A stretch of 22,017 nucleotides of DNA, taken from JBQLZQ01 sp052168355 (lineage in GTDB: Bacteria > Pseudomonadota > Alphaproteobacteria > DSM-16000 > Inquilinaceae). The stretch lies in the NCBI GenBank assembly GCA_052168355.1, contig JBQLZQ010000028.1:1-22017 (forward strand), read 5' to 3'. The notes below the pieces were generated by a model, which made no database searches, had not been told where the DNA came from, and saw only the letters and a list, made by a program, of their open reading frames with translations. Shown here one piece after another: positions 1 to 8,303 of the stretch (its first letter is position 1; each line of letters begins with the position of its first letter). The translations under genes and the position numbers were made by a program.

Positions 1-1237
<1,237 letters not shown>

Positions 1238-1324
1238 GTGTTCCTCTTCTTCCTTGGCAGAGTCTTGGCGGCCTTTTGGCAGCAGCACCGCCACGATCCC
1301 CAGAAGGTCGCGTCCATACCGCCT

Positions 1325-1344
1325 GGGGCGCCGTCGGGCGCCCC
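1325..1344. other. Perfect hairpin in the dnaK leader
   Basis: GGGGCGCC (1325-1332) and GGCGCCCC (1337-1344) are exact reverse complements around the 4-nt loop GTCG. The element sits between the candidate promoter and dnaK, so it would lie near the 5' end of the dnaK transcript. No T-run follows it on the minus strand, so it is not a typical intrinsic terminator. It could stabilise the mRNA or modulate its expression. Confidence 0.55.
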
Positions 1345-1363
1345 CCTCGCGGGCTCAGGTGGT

Positions 1364-1392
1364 GATATAGGCAGGGCGGGAAGCCCCTGCAA
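1364..1392 (-). promoter_or_regulatory. Candidate dnaK promoter
   Basis: On the minus strand TTGCAG (1392-1387) and TATATC (1369-1364) are separated by exactly 17 nt, a sigma70-like spacing. The -10 region also reads CCTATAT, which fits the published alphaproteobacterial RpoH (sigma32) -10 pattern CYTATNT, with GTTG 18 nt upstream of it, so heat-shock control is plausible. The predicted start is near 1357, giving dnaK a leader of about 120 nt. This is motif matching by eye only. Confidence 0.45.
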
Positions 1393-1410
1393 CCACTAGG
1401 GCCAAAGCTT

Positions 1411-2166
1411 TCAGGCGTTCGGTGGCGGGGGCGGTGGCGTGGGCCGGGGGCGGCGACCGCCCAGCAGGAGGCCCACGGCCAGACCGCCCAGATGGGCCTG
1501 CCAGGCGATGCCGGCGTTCAGCCCCACGACACCGCCGCCGAAAAGGCCGATCAGAAGGTTGATCCCGATCAGCGCCAGGACGGCGCTTCGGCCCAGGCGC
1601 CGGCGGCGGGCGCTGGCCGGATCGGTCATCATCACCCGCATGACCGCCCCCATCAGGCCGGCCACGCCCCCCGACGCGCCCAGAACGAAGGCGAAATCGT
1701 CGGACAGGGTTTGCGTAAGCCCGCCACCGATGGCGGCCAGAACGAACACCGTCACCATGGCGCGGCCGCCGGCAAGGCGTTCGTAGGCGCTGCCGAACGC
1801 CAGCAGGAAGCCGGCATTGACCCCGACATGCAACCAGCTCAGATGAAGGAAGGCGTGGGTCACCAGGCTGACGCCCGACAGCAGCAATTGCAGGGGATCG
1901 GCGGTTTCCAGCGCCATTCCGAATCGCGGGGTGAACAGGGCGAACAGCGCGACCGCCAATTGCCCCATGGAGTCGGGCAGGATCCGAAGCAGCAGAAAGA
2001 TGCCGAGGATGATAAGGGTCAGGGTCAGTGTCGCGGGCGGCACGTTGAACACCGGTTCCCCGGCGGCAGGCGGCCGGCCGGGCCGGGAGGACGGCCTGTC
2101 CGGAGGTGGCTCGGCGGGTCCGGTCACGGGCGGACCCGCGCGGCCAAGAAGGATCGGATCGGGCAT
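1411..2166 (-). CDS. Rhomboid family intramembrane serine protease
   Basis: Integral membrane serine protease of the rhomboid family (S54), which cleaves substrates within or next to their transmembrane segments. In this 251-residue protein the segment from about residue 46 to 237 is strongly hydrophobic with several membrane helices. The family motifs are intact: HLSWLHVGVN (H113, N117), the catalytic serine in GASG (S165), and the catalytic histidine in AHLGG (H225). The cytosolic N-terminus (about residues 10-40) and the C-terminal tail are very proline-rich. The ATG at 2166 lies only 6 nt from the start of the divergent alkB gene. An internal GTG at residue 39, just before the first helix, is an alternative start. 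dnaK lies downstream on the same strand. The substrate is unknown; the active-site residues argue against a pseudoprotease. Confidence 0.9.
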   Translation of the reverse strand: MPDPILLGRAGPPVTGPAEPPPDRPSSRPGRPPAAGEPVFNVPPATLTLTLIILGIFLLLRILPDSMGQLAVALFALFTPRFGMALETADPLQLLLSGVSLVTHAFLHLSWLHVGVNAGFLLAFGSAYERLAGGRAMVTVFVLAAIGGGLTQTLSDDFAFVLGASGGVAGLMGAVMRVMMTDPASARRRRLGRSAVLALIGINLLIGLFGGGVVGLNAGIAWQAHLGGLAVGLLLGGRRPRPTPPPPPPNA

Positions 2167-2172
2167 GGGGGC

Positions 2173-2790
2173 ATGATGGACGGTTTAGGTCTCTTTGCCG
2201 ACTATTTCGACCGCGCGGCCCAGTATCGGCTGAAGGACGATGTGGCGGCCATCGTTTCCGCCGCGCCGTTCTTCCGGCCGGTCATGCCCGGCAGCGGCCG
2301 ACCCTTCTCGGTCGAGATGACCAATGCCGGGCCCGTGGGATGGGTGTCCGACCGCGGCGGCTACCGCTACGCCGACCGCCATCCGGTCAGCGGGCAACCG
2401 TGGCCGGCCATCCCCCAGGCGCTTTTGGCCCTGTGGCGCGACGTCGCGAACTATCCGGCCGATCCCGAATGCTGTCTGGTCAATCTGTACCGGCCGGGGG
2501 CCCGGATGGGGCTGCACCAAGATCGGGACGAACAGGCGCTGGAGGCGCCCGTGGTTTCCGTGTCGCTGGGTGACAGCGCGGTGTTTCGCATCGGCGGCAC
2601 CGAACGACGCGGCGCCACGCGGTCCGTGCGCCTGCATTCGGGCGCCGTGGTGGTGCTGGGGGGAACGGCGCGGATGGCTTTTCACGGGGTCGACCGGATC
2701 CTGCCGGGCACCAGCCAACTGGTGGACGGGGGCGGACGGATCAATCTGACGCTCCGCCGGGTCACGCCGCCGCCCGATCCGCACCGGTGA
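2173..2790 (+). CDS. alkB: AlkB-type alpha-ketoglutarate-dependent DNA repair dioxygenase
   Basis: Fe(II)/2-oxoglutarate dioxygenase that reverses N-alkyl damage such as 1-methyladenine and 3-methylcytosine by oxidative demethylation. The 205-residue frame has CLVNLYRPGARMGLHQDRDE at 100-120, closely matching the E. coli AlkB region with the iron ligands H115 and D117. The third ligand is H171 in AFHGVDR, and the 2-oxoglutarate-binding arginines R189 and R195 lie in RINLTLRR. Length and motif spacing fit AlkB itself rather than a distant homologue. Two consecutive ATGs (2173, 2176) can serve as start, preceded by GGGGG. It diverges from the rhomboid gene and converges on grpE with 8 nt between the stops. 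No adjacent ada-like gene is present, so adaptive-response control is not shown. Confidence 0.95.
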   Translation: MMDGLGLFADYFDRAAQYRLKDDVAAIVSAAPFFRPVMPGSGRPFSVEMTNAGPVGWVSDRGGYRYADRHPVSGQPWPAIPQALLALWRDVANYPADPECCLVNLYRPGARMGLHQDRDEQALEAPVVSVSLGDSAVFRIGGTERRGATRSVRLHSGAVVVLGGTARMAFHGVDRILPGTSQLVDGGGRINLTLRRVTPPPDPHR

Positions 2791-2798
2791 CGGGACCG

Positions 2799-3455
2799 TC
2801 AGGCCGATGTGTCCACCTTGGCCGGGGCATCGCCGACCGCCACGCCAACCATCGCCGGTCGCAACAGGCGGCCATGCAGGACATAGCCGGGCTGGACGAC
2901 CTGAACCACGGTGCCGGGCAGCTTGCCGCTGTTGGGCACCTGAAACGCGGCCTCGTGAAAGTTGGGGTCGAATTTCTCGTCCAGCGGTTCGACCTTGGCC
3001 AGCCCATGGCGATCGAAGGCGGCCAAAAGCTCCCGCTCCGTCGCCGCGACCCCCGCGATCAGGCTGATCGTCGCCTCGTCATCGGCCCGGTCGTCCGGCG
3101 CCGCCTCCAGGGCCCGGCGCAGATTGTCGGCGACCGACAGCAGATCGCGGGCAAATCGCGACACGCCGAACTTGGCCGTGTCTTCCTTTTCGCGCGCCGC
3201 CCGCTTGCGGACATTCTCGACCTCGGCCAGCGCCCGCAAAAGCTTGTCGCGCAGATCGGCGACTTCCTCAGCCAGGCGCGCGGCCTCGTCATCCTGGTTC
3301 TCGAGGCCCGAAATCTCCCAGGATTCGGCGGCCTTGTCCGGGGTCTCCGCGCCGATGTCCGCGCCGATGTCCGCTGTCGTGTCGGCGTCGCTCTCCGGCG
3401 TGCCGATCTCGTCCGCGGGATCGGAACGGCCGGCTTTGGGATGAGGGTTGGTCAT
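2799..3455 (-). CDS. grpE: Nucleotide exchange factor GrpE
   Basis: Co-chaperone that releases ADP from DnaK and acts as a thermosensor of the DnaK cycle. The 218-residue protein has an acidic low-complexity N-terminus (residues 11-57), a long charged helix that should form the GrpE dimer coiled coil (about 55-118, including LLRALAEVENVRKRAAREKED), and the C-terminal beta domain (about 155-212) with KFDPNFHEAAFQVPNSG and the closing VVQPGYVLHGRLLRPAMVGVA. The ATG at 3455 overlaps the hrcA stop in ATGA, so it is likely translationally coupled to hrcA. The N-terminus has a short DNA duplication (a 12-nt unit twice near 3349-3372) encoding DIGADIGAE. A start further upstream would run into hrcA and is unlikely. 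Confidence 0.96.
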   Translation of the reverse strand: MTNPHPKAGRSDPADEIGTPESDADTTADIGADIGAETPDKAAESWEISGLENQDDEAARLAEEVADLRDKLLRALAEVENVRKRAAREKEDTAKFGVSRFARDLLSVADNLRRALEAAPDDRADDEATISLIAGVAATERELLAAFDRHGLAKVEPLDEKFDPNFHEAAFQVPNSGKLPGTVVQVVQPGYVLHGRLLRPAMVGVAVGDAPAKVDTSA

Positions 3456-4510
3456 GCTGCCTGATGCTCGCCTTTTTTGTTCCACAAAAGCCGCTCGATG
3501 ACCTTTGCCGTATAGTCCACCATCGGGATGATGCGGGCATAGTTCAATCGCGTCGGCCCGATGACGCCGATGGCGCCGACGATCTGTTCGCGGCTGTCCG
3601 AATAGGGCGCGATAACCATTGAACACCCGGTGTGGCTGAACAGGTTGTTTTCGGCGCCGATGAAGATCTGCACGCCTTCGGCCTGTCCGGCCGCGTCCAG
3701 CATCCGGACCATGGCCTCCTTGGTCTCCAGCGTTTCGAACAGCGTGCGGATGCGTTCCAGGTCGTTGATCCCGGTGATGTCGTTGAGCAGCTGGGACTGG
3801 CCCTTGACGATCAGCGTGCCGCCGCCGTCGCCGGCCCGGACGGCGATACCGTCCTCCACCAGCCTGGCCGCCAGCCCGTCGAGTTGGCTTTTCTGCTGCT
3901 CGATCTCGGTGGTGATCTCGCTGCGCACCTCGCCCAGGGTGCGGCCGGCGATGCGGGCGTTGAGATAGTTGGACGCCGCCACCAGGGTGGACGACGGCAG
4001 GCCCAGCGGCACCTCGAGAACCCGGTTCTCGACCACGCCATCGTTGGTGACGATCACCACCAGGGCCCGCCCGGGCGCCAGATTGATGAACTCTATATGC
4101 TTCAGCGGCCGGTCGGTCTTCGGCGCGGTGACCAGCCCGGCGCAGGACGACAGCCCCGACAGCACCGAGGTGGCTTCGGCCAGCACCTCCGACAGGCCGC
4201 GATCGCGGGCCGCTGCCAGCCCCTCGATGTTGCGCCGTTCGTCCTCGCTGAGGTCGCCGACCTCCAGCAGGCCGTTGACGAACAGCCGCAGACCGGCGTC
4301 GGTGGGCAGACGCCCGGCCGATGTATGGGGGGCATAGAGAAGCCCGGCCATCTCCAGATCGGCCATGACGTTGCGGATGGTCGCCGGGGAGATCTGCAGG
4401 CCCAGGCGGCGCGAAATGGTGCGCGAACCGATCGGTTCGCCGCTTTCGACATAGGCGTCGACGACGTGCTTCAGAACCTCGCGCGAACGCTCGTTAAGCT
4501 CCGATATCAT
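3452..4510 (-). CDS. hrcA: Heat-inducible transcription repressor HrcA
   Basis: Repressor of class I heat-shock genes; in known systems it binds the CIRCE inverted repeat and is kept active by GroEL. The N-terminal winged helix (about residues 1-75) contains NERSREVLKHVVDAYVESGE, SRTISRRLGLQISPATIRN and the wing HTSAGRLPTDAG. The rest matches the HrcA dimerisation and inserted domains and ends with TRLNYARIIPMVDYTA, typical of the family. With the ATG at 4510 it is 352 residues. A TTG two codons upstream (4516) is better spaced (11 nt) from a GAGGAG ribosome site, so the true start may be 4516. It is co-transcribed with grpE through a 4-nt overlap and is divergent from rph. No CIRCE is visible in front of it. 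Confidence 0.96.
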   Translation of the reverse strand: MISELNERSREVLKHVVDAYVESGEPIGSRTISRRLGLQISPATIRNVMADLEMAGLLYAPHTSAGRLPTDAGLRLFVNGLLEVGDLSEDERRNIEGLAAARDRGLSEVLAEATSVLSGLSSCAGLVTAPKTDRPLKHIEFINLAPGRALVVIVTNDGVVENRVLEVPLGLPSSTLVAASNYLNARIAGRTLGEVRSEITTEIEQQKSQLDGLAARLVEDGIAVRAGDGGGTLIVKGQSQLLNDITGINDLERIRTLFETLETKEAMVRMLDAAGQAEGVQIFIGAENNLFSHTGCSMVIAPYSDSREQIVGAIGVIGPTRLNYARIIPMVDYTAKVIERLLWNKKGEHQAA

Positions 4511-4555
4511 CCCCAAAACCGCTTGATCTCCTCACGGTAAGCTCTTCGGCCTGAA

Positions 4556-4585
4556 CACCTAATCACGCGGAACCGCCCATTCAAG
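4556..4585 (-). promoter_or_regulatory. Possible heat-shock-type promoter for hrcA-grpE
   Basis: CTTGAA (4585-4580, minus strand) matches the RpoH -35 element exactly. The region 13-18 nt further on, GTGATTAGGT, is only a poor match to an RpoH or sigma70 -10. It lies about 70 nt before the hrcA start in the hrcA/rph divergent region. No TTAGCACTC-type CIRCE half-site is present nearby. Weak evidence. Confidence 0.2.
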
Positions 4586-4659
4586 CCGCTGGGCCTGGAC
4601 CGCCACCGGGCTTGAGGATAGCTTGCGGCGCAATCCACACGCAAAAGAAAGTCTTCGCC

Positions 4660-5391
4660 ATGACCACGTCCCCGCGGCCCTCAGGCCGCCAAGCGGCTGC
4701 CCTGCGCCCCGTCAGCCTCGATGTCGGGGTCAACAAATACGCCGAGGGATCGTGCCTGGTGAAGTTCGGGGAGACCCATGTTCTGTGCACCGCGTCGGTC
4801 GACGAGGGCGTTCCGCGCTGGCTCAAGGGGCGGGGACAGGGCTGGGTGACCGCCGAATACGGGATGCTGCCCCGGTCCACGGACAAGCGCATCGACCGCG
4901 AGGCGGCCAGGGGGCGCCAGAGCGGCCGGACCCAGGAGATCCAGAGGCTGATCGGGCGATCGCTGCGGGCGGTGACCGACCTGAAGGTCCTGGGCGAACT
5001 TCAGGTCCGCGTCGATTGCGACGTCCTGCAGGCCGACGGCGGCACGCGCACCGCGGCGATCACCGGCGGCTACGTGGCGCTGTCGCTGGCCTGCCGGCAT
5101 CTGGTCGCGATCAAGGCGATCAAGGTCTCCCCGCTGACCGATTATGTCGCCGCCGTATCGTGCGGCCTGTTTCACGATACGGCCGTCCTGGACCTGGACT
5201 ACGCCGAGGATTCGGCCGCCCAGGCCGATGCCAACTTCGTGCTCACCGGCAAGGGCGGCATCGTGGAGATCCAGGGCACGGCGGAAACCGATCCCTTCAG
5301 CCACGACCAGTTCCTGGAGCTTCTGTCCCTGGCACGCCAGGGTATCGAGACCCTGGTCGACTGCCAGCGCGCGGCGCTCAAGGGTTCTTAA
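4660..5391 (+). CDS. rph: Ribonuclease PH
   Basis: Phosphorolytic 3'-5' exoribonuclease that trims tRNA 3' ends, releasing nucleoside diphosphates. The 243-residue protein begins RPSGRQAAALRPVSL and contains AEGSCLVKFGETHVLCTASV, WVTAEYGMLPRSTDKRIDRE, GRTQEIQRLIGRSLRA (phosphate-binding and catalytic region), DCDVLQADGGTRTAAITGG and VEIQGTAETDPFSHDQ, all characteristic of RNase PH and colinear with the family. Length is normal. The ATG at 4660 is chosen because the following residues align with known N-termini; an upstream ATG at 4612 would add 16 unrelated residues. It is divergent from hrcA-grpE, an arrangement common in alphaproteobacteria, and its TAA stop overlaps the stop of the convergent dehydrogenase gene in a shared TTAA. 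Confidence 0.97.
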   Translation: MTTSPRPSGRQAAALRPVSLDVGVNKYAEGSCLVKFGETHVLCTASVDEGVPRWLKGRGQGWVTAEYGMLPRSTDKRIDREAARGRQSGRTQEIQRLIGRSLRAVTDLKVLGELQVRVDCDVLQADGGTRTAAITGGYVALSLACRHLVAIKAIKVSPLTDYVAAVSCGLFHDTAVLDLDYAEDSAAQADANFVLTGKGGIVEIQGTAETDPFSHDQFLELLSLARQGIETLVDCQRAALKGS

Positions 5392-6257
5392 TCTCCCTGG
5401 CGCAGGACCTGGATCAGGCTTGAGGTGTCCCAGCGGCGGCCGCCCAGGGCCTGAACCGCGGCGTAGAACTGGTCGACCAGGGCGGTGACCGGCAGGGCGG
5501 CGCCGTTGCCGCGGGATTCCTCCAGGCAGATGGCCAGGTCCTTGCGCATCCAGTCGACGGCGAAGCCGAACTCGAACTCGCCCCGCAGCATGGTCTTGCC
5601 CCGGTTTTCCATCTGCCAGGACTGGGCCGCGCCCTTGGAGATGACGTCCAGCACCAGATCCCCGTCCAGCCCCGCCTTCTGGGCGAAGTTCATGCCTTCG
5701 GACAGGGCCTGGACCAGACCGGCGATGCAGATCTGATTGACCATCTTGGTCAGTTGGCCGGCACCGGCCGGGCCCATCAGGGTGACGGCGCGGGCAAAGC
5801 AGTCGATGGCCGGGCGGGCGGTGTCGAAATCCGCCTGGGCGCCGCCGACCATGACCGTCAACGCGCCGTTTTCGGCGCCGGCCTGGCCGCCCGATACCGG
5901 CGCGTCCAGAAAGCCGATGCCCTTGGCCCGGGCGGCCTCATCCAGTTCGCGCGCCAGGGTGGCCGACGCGGTGGTGTGGTCGACGAACAGCGCGCCCTTG
6001 GCCATCCCGGCGAAGGCTCCGTCGTCGCCATAGACGACGCCGCGCACATCGTCGTCGTTGCCGACGCAGGCGAACACGATATCGGCACCCCTGGCCGCCT
6101 CGGCCGGGGTGGCCGCAGCGCTGCCGCCGTGCTTTTCGACCCAGGCCTCGGCCTTGGCCCTGGTGCGGTTGTAGACCGTCACCGCGTGCCCGCCCTTGGC
6201 CAGATGGCCGGCCATCGGCGCCCCCATCACGCCCATGCCCAGAAACGCCGTTTTCAT
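5388..6257 (-). CDS. NAD(P)-dependent beta-hydroxyacid dehydrogenase (3-hydroxyisobutyrate dehydrogenase family)
   Basis: Oxidoreductase acting on a beta-hydroxyacid or the matching semialdehyde; family members include 3-hydroxyisobutyrate dehydrogenase, tartronate semialdehyde reductase and succinic semialdehyde reductase. The 289-residue protein opens with the Rossmann motif FLGMGVMGAPMAGHLAKG (residues 6-22). N30-R31-T32 after the second strand suggests a preference for NADP(H). Substrate-binding DAPVSGGQAGAENG is at 118-131, and the catalytic lysine K171 with N174 is in GAGQLTKMVNQ, exactly at the family position. The ATG at 6257 follows GGGGAGAAG. It is transcribed against its neighbours, between rph and rdgB, from its own predicted promoter. 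The substrate cannot be decided from sequence alone. Confidence 0.9.
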   Translation of the reverse strand: MKTAFLGMGVMGAPMAGHLAKGGHAVTVYNRTRAKAEAWVEKHGGSAAATPAEAARGADIVFACVGNDDDVRGVVYGDDGAFAGMAKGALFVDHTTASATLARELDEAARAKGIGFLDAPVSGGQAGAENGALTVMVGGAQADFDTARPAIDCFARAVTLMGPAGAGQLTKMVNQICIAGLVQALSEGMNFAQKAGLDGDLVLDVISKGAAQSWQMENRGKTMLRGEFEFGFAVDWMRKDLAICLEESRGNGAALPVTALVDQFYAAVQALGGRRWDTSSLIQVLRQGD

Positions 6258-6331
6258 GCTGTGCTTCTCCCCGAAACGTCTTGGATTGGGCAGCGGTCGC
6301 GGTCTGCGCCCCTGCTGTCGTCGGCGGGCGC

Positions 6332-6360
6332 ACCATAGCACCGGTTTCGGCGATTGGCAG
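6332..6360 (-). promoter_or_regulatory. Candidate promoter of the beta-hydroxyacid dehydrogenase gene
   Basis: On the minus strand CTGCCA (6360-6355) and TATGGT (6337-6332) are spaced by 17 nt, each matching four of six sigma70 consensus positions. The predicted start near 6325 gives a leader of about 68 nt. Identified by eye. Confidence 0.4.
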
Positions 6361-6391
6361 GCCCCCCACGGGCGGGCCGGCAACACCGGTT

Positions 6392-6420
6392 TTGCCAAGC
6401 GGCCGGGGGGCGCCTATCTA
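6392..6420 (+). promoter_or_regulatory. Candidate promoter of rdgB-hemW
   Basis: TTGCCA (6392-6397, five of six -35 positions) is followed after 17 nt by TATCTA (6415-6420). Predicted start near 6427, about 33 nt before the rdgB ATG. Such a promoter is expected because the opposing dehydrogenase gene separates rdgB from rph. Confidence 0.45.
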
Positions 6421-6459
6421 TGAGGCCGTGTCCCATTCCCAAACGGTCGCTGCCCGTCC

Positions 6460-7095
6460 ATGTCTTCCCAACCGCGCATCTTCGCCGGCGCCCATGGCGG
6501 CGACACCCTGCTGATCGCCAGCCACAACCCGGGCAAGGTCGTGGAAATCGCCGCCCTGCTGGGCCGGTATGTCCGCCACTTCCCGTCCGCCGCCGACCGG
6601 GGGCTGGACGAGCCGGAGGAAACCGGCGACAGCTTTCGCGCCAATGCCGAACTGAAGGCGCGCGCCGCCGCCATGGTCGCCGGCGTGCCGTCCCTGGCCG
6701 ACGACAGCGGGCTGGCGGTGCCGGCGCTGGGCGGAGACCCCGGCATCTATTCGGCGCGGTGGGCGGAACGGCCGGGTGGCGGGCGCGATTTCGGCCATGC
6801 GATGGAACGGGTGCACGACAGGCTGGAGGCCCTGGGCGCCACGGACCGGCGGGCCCATTTCGTATGTGCCCTGTCGCTCTGCTGGCCCGATGGCCATTGC
6901 GAAACAGTGGAAGGACGGGTCGACGGCACCCTCGTCTGGCCGCCGCGCGGCGGGCTTGGGTTCGGCTACGATCCGATGTTCGTGCCGGACGGCCGCGATG
7001 TCAGTTTCGGCGAGATGGCGCCGGCCGAAAAGCACGCCATCAGCCACCGGGCCGACGCGTTCCGGAAGCTGGTGGACCGATGCTTCCCGCCATGA
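6460..7095 (+). CDS. rdgB: RdgB/HAM1 family dITP/XTP pyrophosphatase
   Basis: House-cleaning enzyme that hydrolyses non-canonical purine triphosphates (dITP, ITP, XTP) to monophosphate and pyrophosphate, keeping deaminated bases out of DNA and RNA. The 211-residue protein carries the family motifs in order: SHNPGKVVEI (21-30, triphosphate binding), DSFRANAELKA, the catalytic ADDSGLAVPALGG and PGIYSARWA (80-102), LGFGYDPMFVP, and the C-terminal SHRADAFRKL. The ATG at 6460 has no clear Shine-Dalgarno but no better in-frame start is seen. hemW begins within its last codons. The rph-rdgB-hemW neighbourhood is widespread in alphaproteobacteria; here the dehydrogenase gene interrupts it. Confidence 0.96.
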   Translation: MSSQPRIFAGAHGGDTLLIASHNPGKVVEIAALLGRYVRHFPSAADRGLDEPEETGDSFRANAELKARAAAMVAGVPSLADDSGLAVPALGGDPGIYSARWAERPGGGRDFGHAMERVHDRLEALGATDRRAHFVCALSLCWPDGHCETVEGRVDGTLVWPPRGGLGFGYDPMFVPDGRDVSFGEMAPAEKHAISHRADAFRKLVDRCFPP

Positions 7096-8291
7096 CCGCC
7101 GCGGCGCCGGCATCGGTGGCGGCCGACGACGGCGGCGGCGTTCGCACCGGTCTCGCGGTCTATGTCCATTGGCCGTTCTGCCTGTCCAAATGCCCCTATT
7201 GCGATTTCAATTCCCACGTCCAGGCGTCGGTGGACCACGCGCGCTGGCGCCGCGCCCTGACGACGGAGCTGGACCATTTCGCCGACATCACGGCCGGCCG
7301 CACGGTCACCTCGATCTTCTTCGGCGGCGGCACGCCGTCGCTGATGGATCCGGCCACGGTGGCGGCGCTGATCGACCGGGCCGCCGCCCGCTGGGCGTTG
7401 GCGCCGGACGTGGAGATCACCCTGGAGGCCAACCCCACGTCGGTCGAGGCGGGGCGCCTGGCCGGCTTCGCCGCGGCGGGGGTCAACCGGGTGTCGCTGG
7501 GGGTCCAGGCGCTGGACGCCGATGCCCTGCGCTTCCTGGGGCGCGGCCACGACGTCGACGAGGCGCTGGACGCCGTCGCCCTGGCGGCGCGGCTGTTCGA
7601 CCGGTACTCGTTCGATCTCATCTACGCCCGGCCGGGGCAGACGGTGGCGGCCTGGCGGGCCGAGCTGGGCCGGGCGCTGGAGCGGGCGAGGGACCATCTG
7701 TCGGTCTATCAGCTGACCATCGAACCCGGCACGGCGTTTCACGCCCTGTTCGCCCGCGGCGCCGCGGCGCTGCCCGAGGACGAGGTGTGCGCCGCGCTGT
7801 ACGAGGAAACCCAGGCCATGCTCGCCGCCGCCGGCCTGCCGGCCTACGAGGTCTCCAACCATGCCCGGCCCGGCGGCGAATCGCGGCACAACCTCGCCTA
7901 TTGGCGCTATGCCGACTATGTCGGCATCGGTCCCGGCGCCCACGGGCGGCTGACGCTGGCGGGGACCAAATGGGCGACCCGCTGCCATCGCGCGCCCGCC
8001 GTCTGGCTCGACCGGGTGGAGCGCGACGGCCATGCGGAAGGCGCGCGCGCGGCGGTCGATCCGGCAAGCCGCGCGGCCGAATGCCTGATGATGGGGCTGC
8101 GTCTCGCCGAGGGCGTACCGTTGGCGCGGCTGTCGGACGAATCCGGGCGGCCCTGGCAGGACATGGTGGACGAGGACGCCGCGCATCGGCTGGCGGCGGG
8201 CGGTTTCCTCAGCCTCGACGGTTCGACCATCCGGGCAACGCCGGCGGGCCGCCAGGTGCTCGATTCCGTCCTGGCGACCCTGCTGATCTGA
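7080..8291 (+). CDS. hemW: HemW, radical SAM heme chaperone (HemN-like)
   Basis: Radical SAM protein related to oxygen-independent coproporphyrinogen III oxidase. HemW-type members are thought to bind heme and deliver it to respiratory enzymes rather than oxidise coproporphyrinogen. The 403-residue frame has VYVHWPFCLSKCPYCDFNSH with the cluster cysteines C34, C38 and C41 (CX3CX2C), then FFGGGTPSLM (about 81-89), EITLEANPTSVE and RVSLGVQALD. The HemW-type C-terminal domain includes YEVSNHARPG, SRHNLAYWRYADYVGIGPGAHGR and ECLMMGLRLAEG. The HemW ending and the absence of the longer HemN N-terminus favour HemW. Two starts are possible: ATG 7080 with GGTGG a few bases upstream (used here), or ATG 7092, which overlaps the rdgB stop as ATGA. 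Translation is coupled to rdgB either way. Confidence 0.93.
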   Translation: MLPAMTAAAPASVAADDGGGVRTGLAVYVHWPFCLSKCPYCDFNSHVQASVDHARWRRALTTELDHFADITAGRTVTSIFFGGGTPSLMDPATVAALIDRAAARWALAPDVEITLEANPTSVEAGRLAGFAAAGVNRVSLGVQALDADALRFLGRGHDVDEALDAVALAARLFDRYSFDLIYARPGQTVAAWRAELGRALERARDHLSVYQLTIEPGTAFHALFARGAAALPEDEVCAALYEETQAMLAAAGLPAYEVSNHARPGGESRHNLAYWRYADYVGIGPGAHGRLTLAGTKWATRCHRAPAVWLDRVERDGHAEGARAAVDPASRAAECLMMGLRLAEGVPLARLSDESGRPWQDMVDEDAAHRLAAGGFLSLDGSTIRATPAGRQVLDSVLATLLI

Positions 8292-8303
8292 CGGCAACGC
8301 CGC

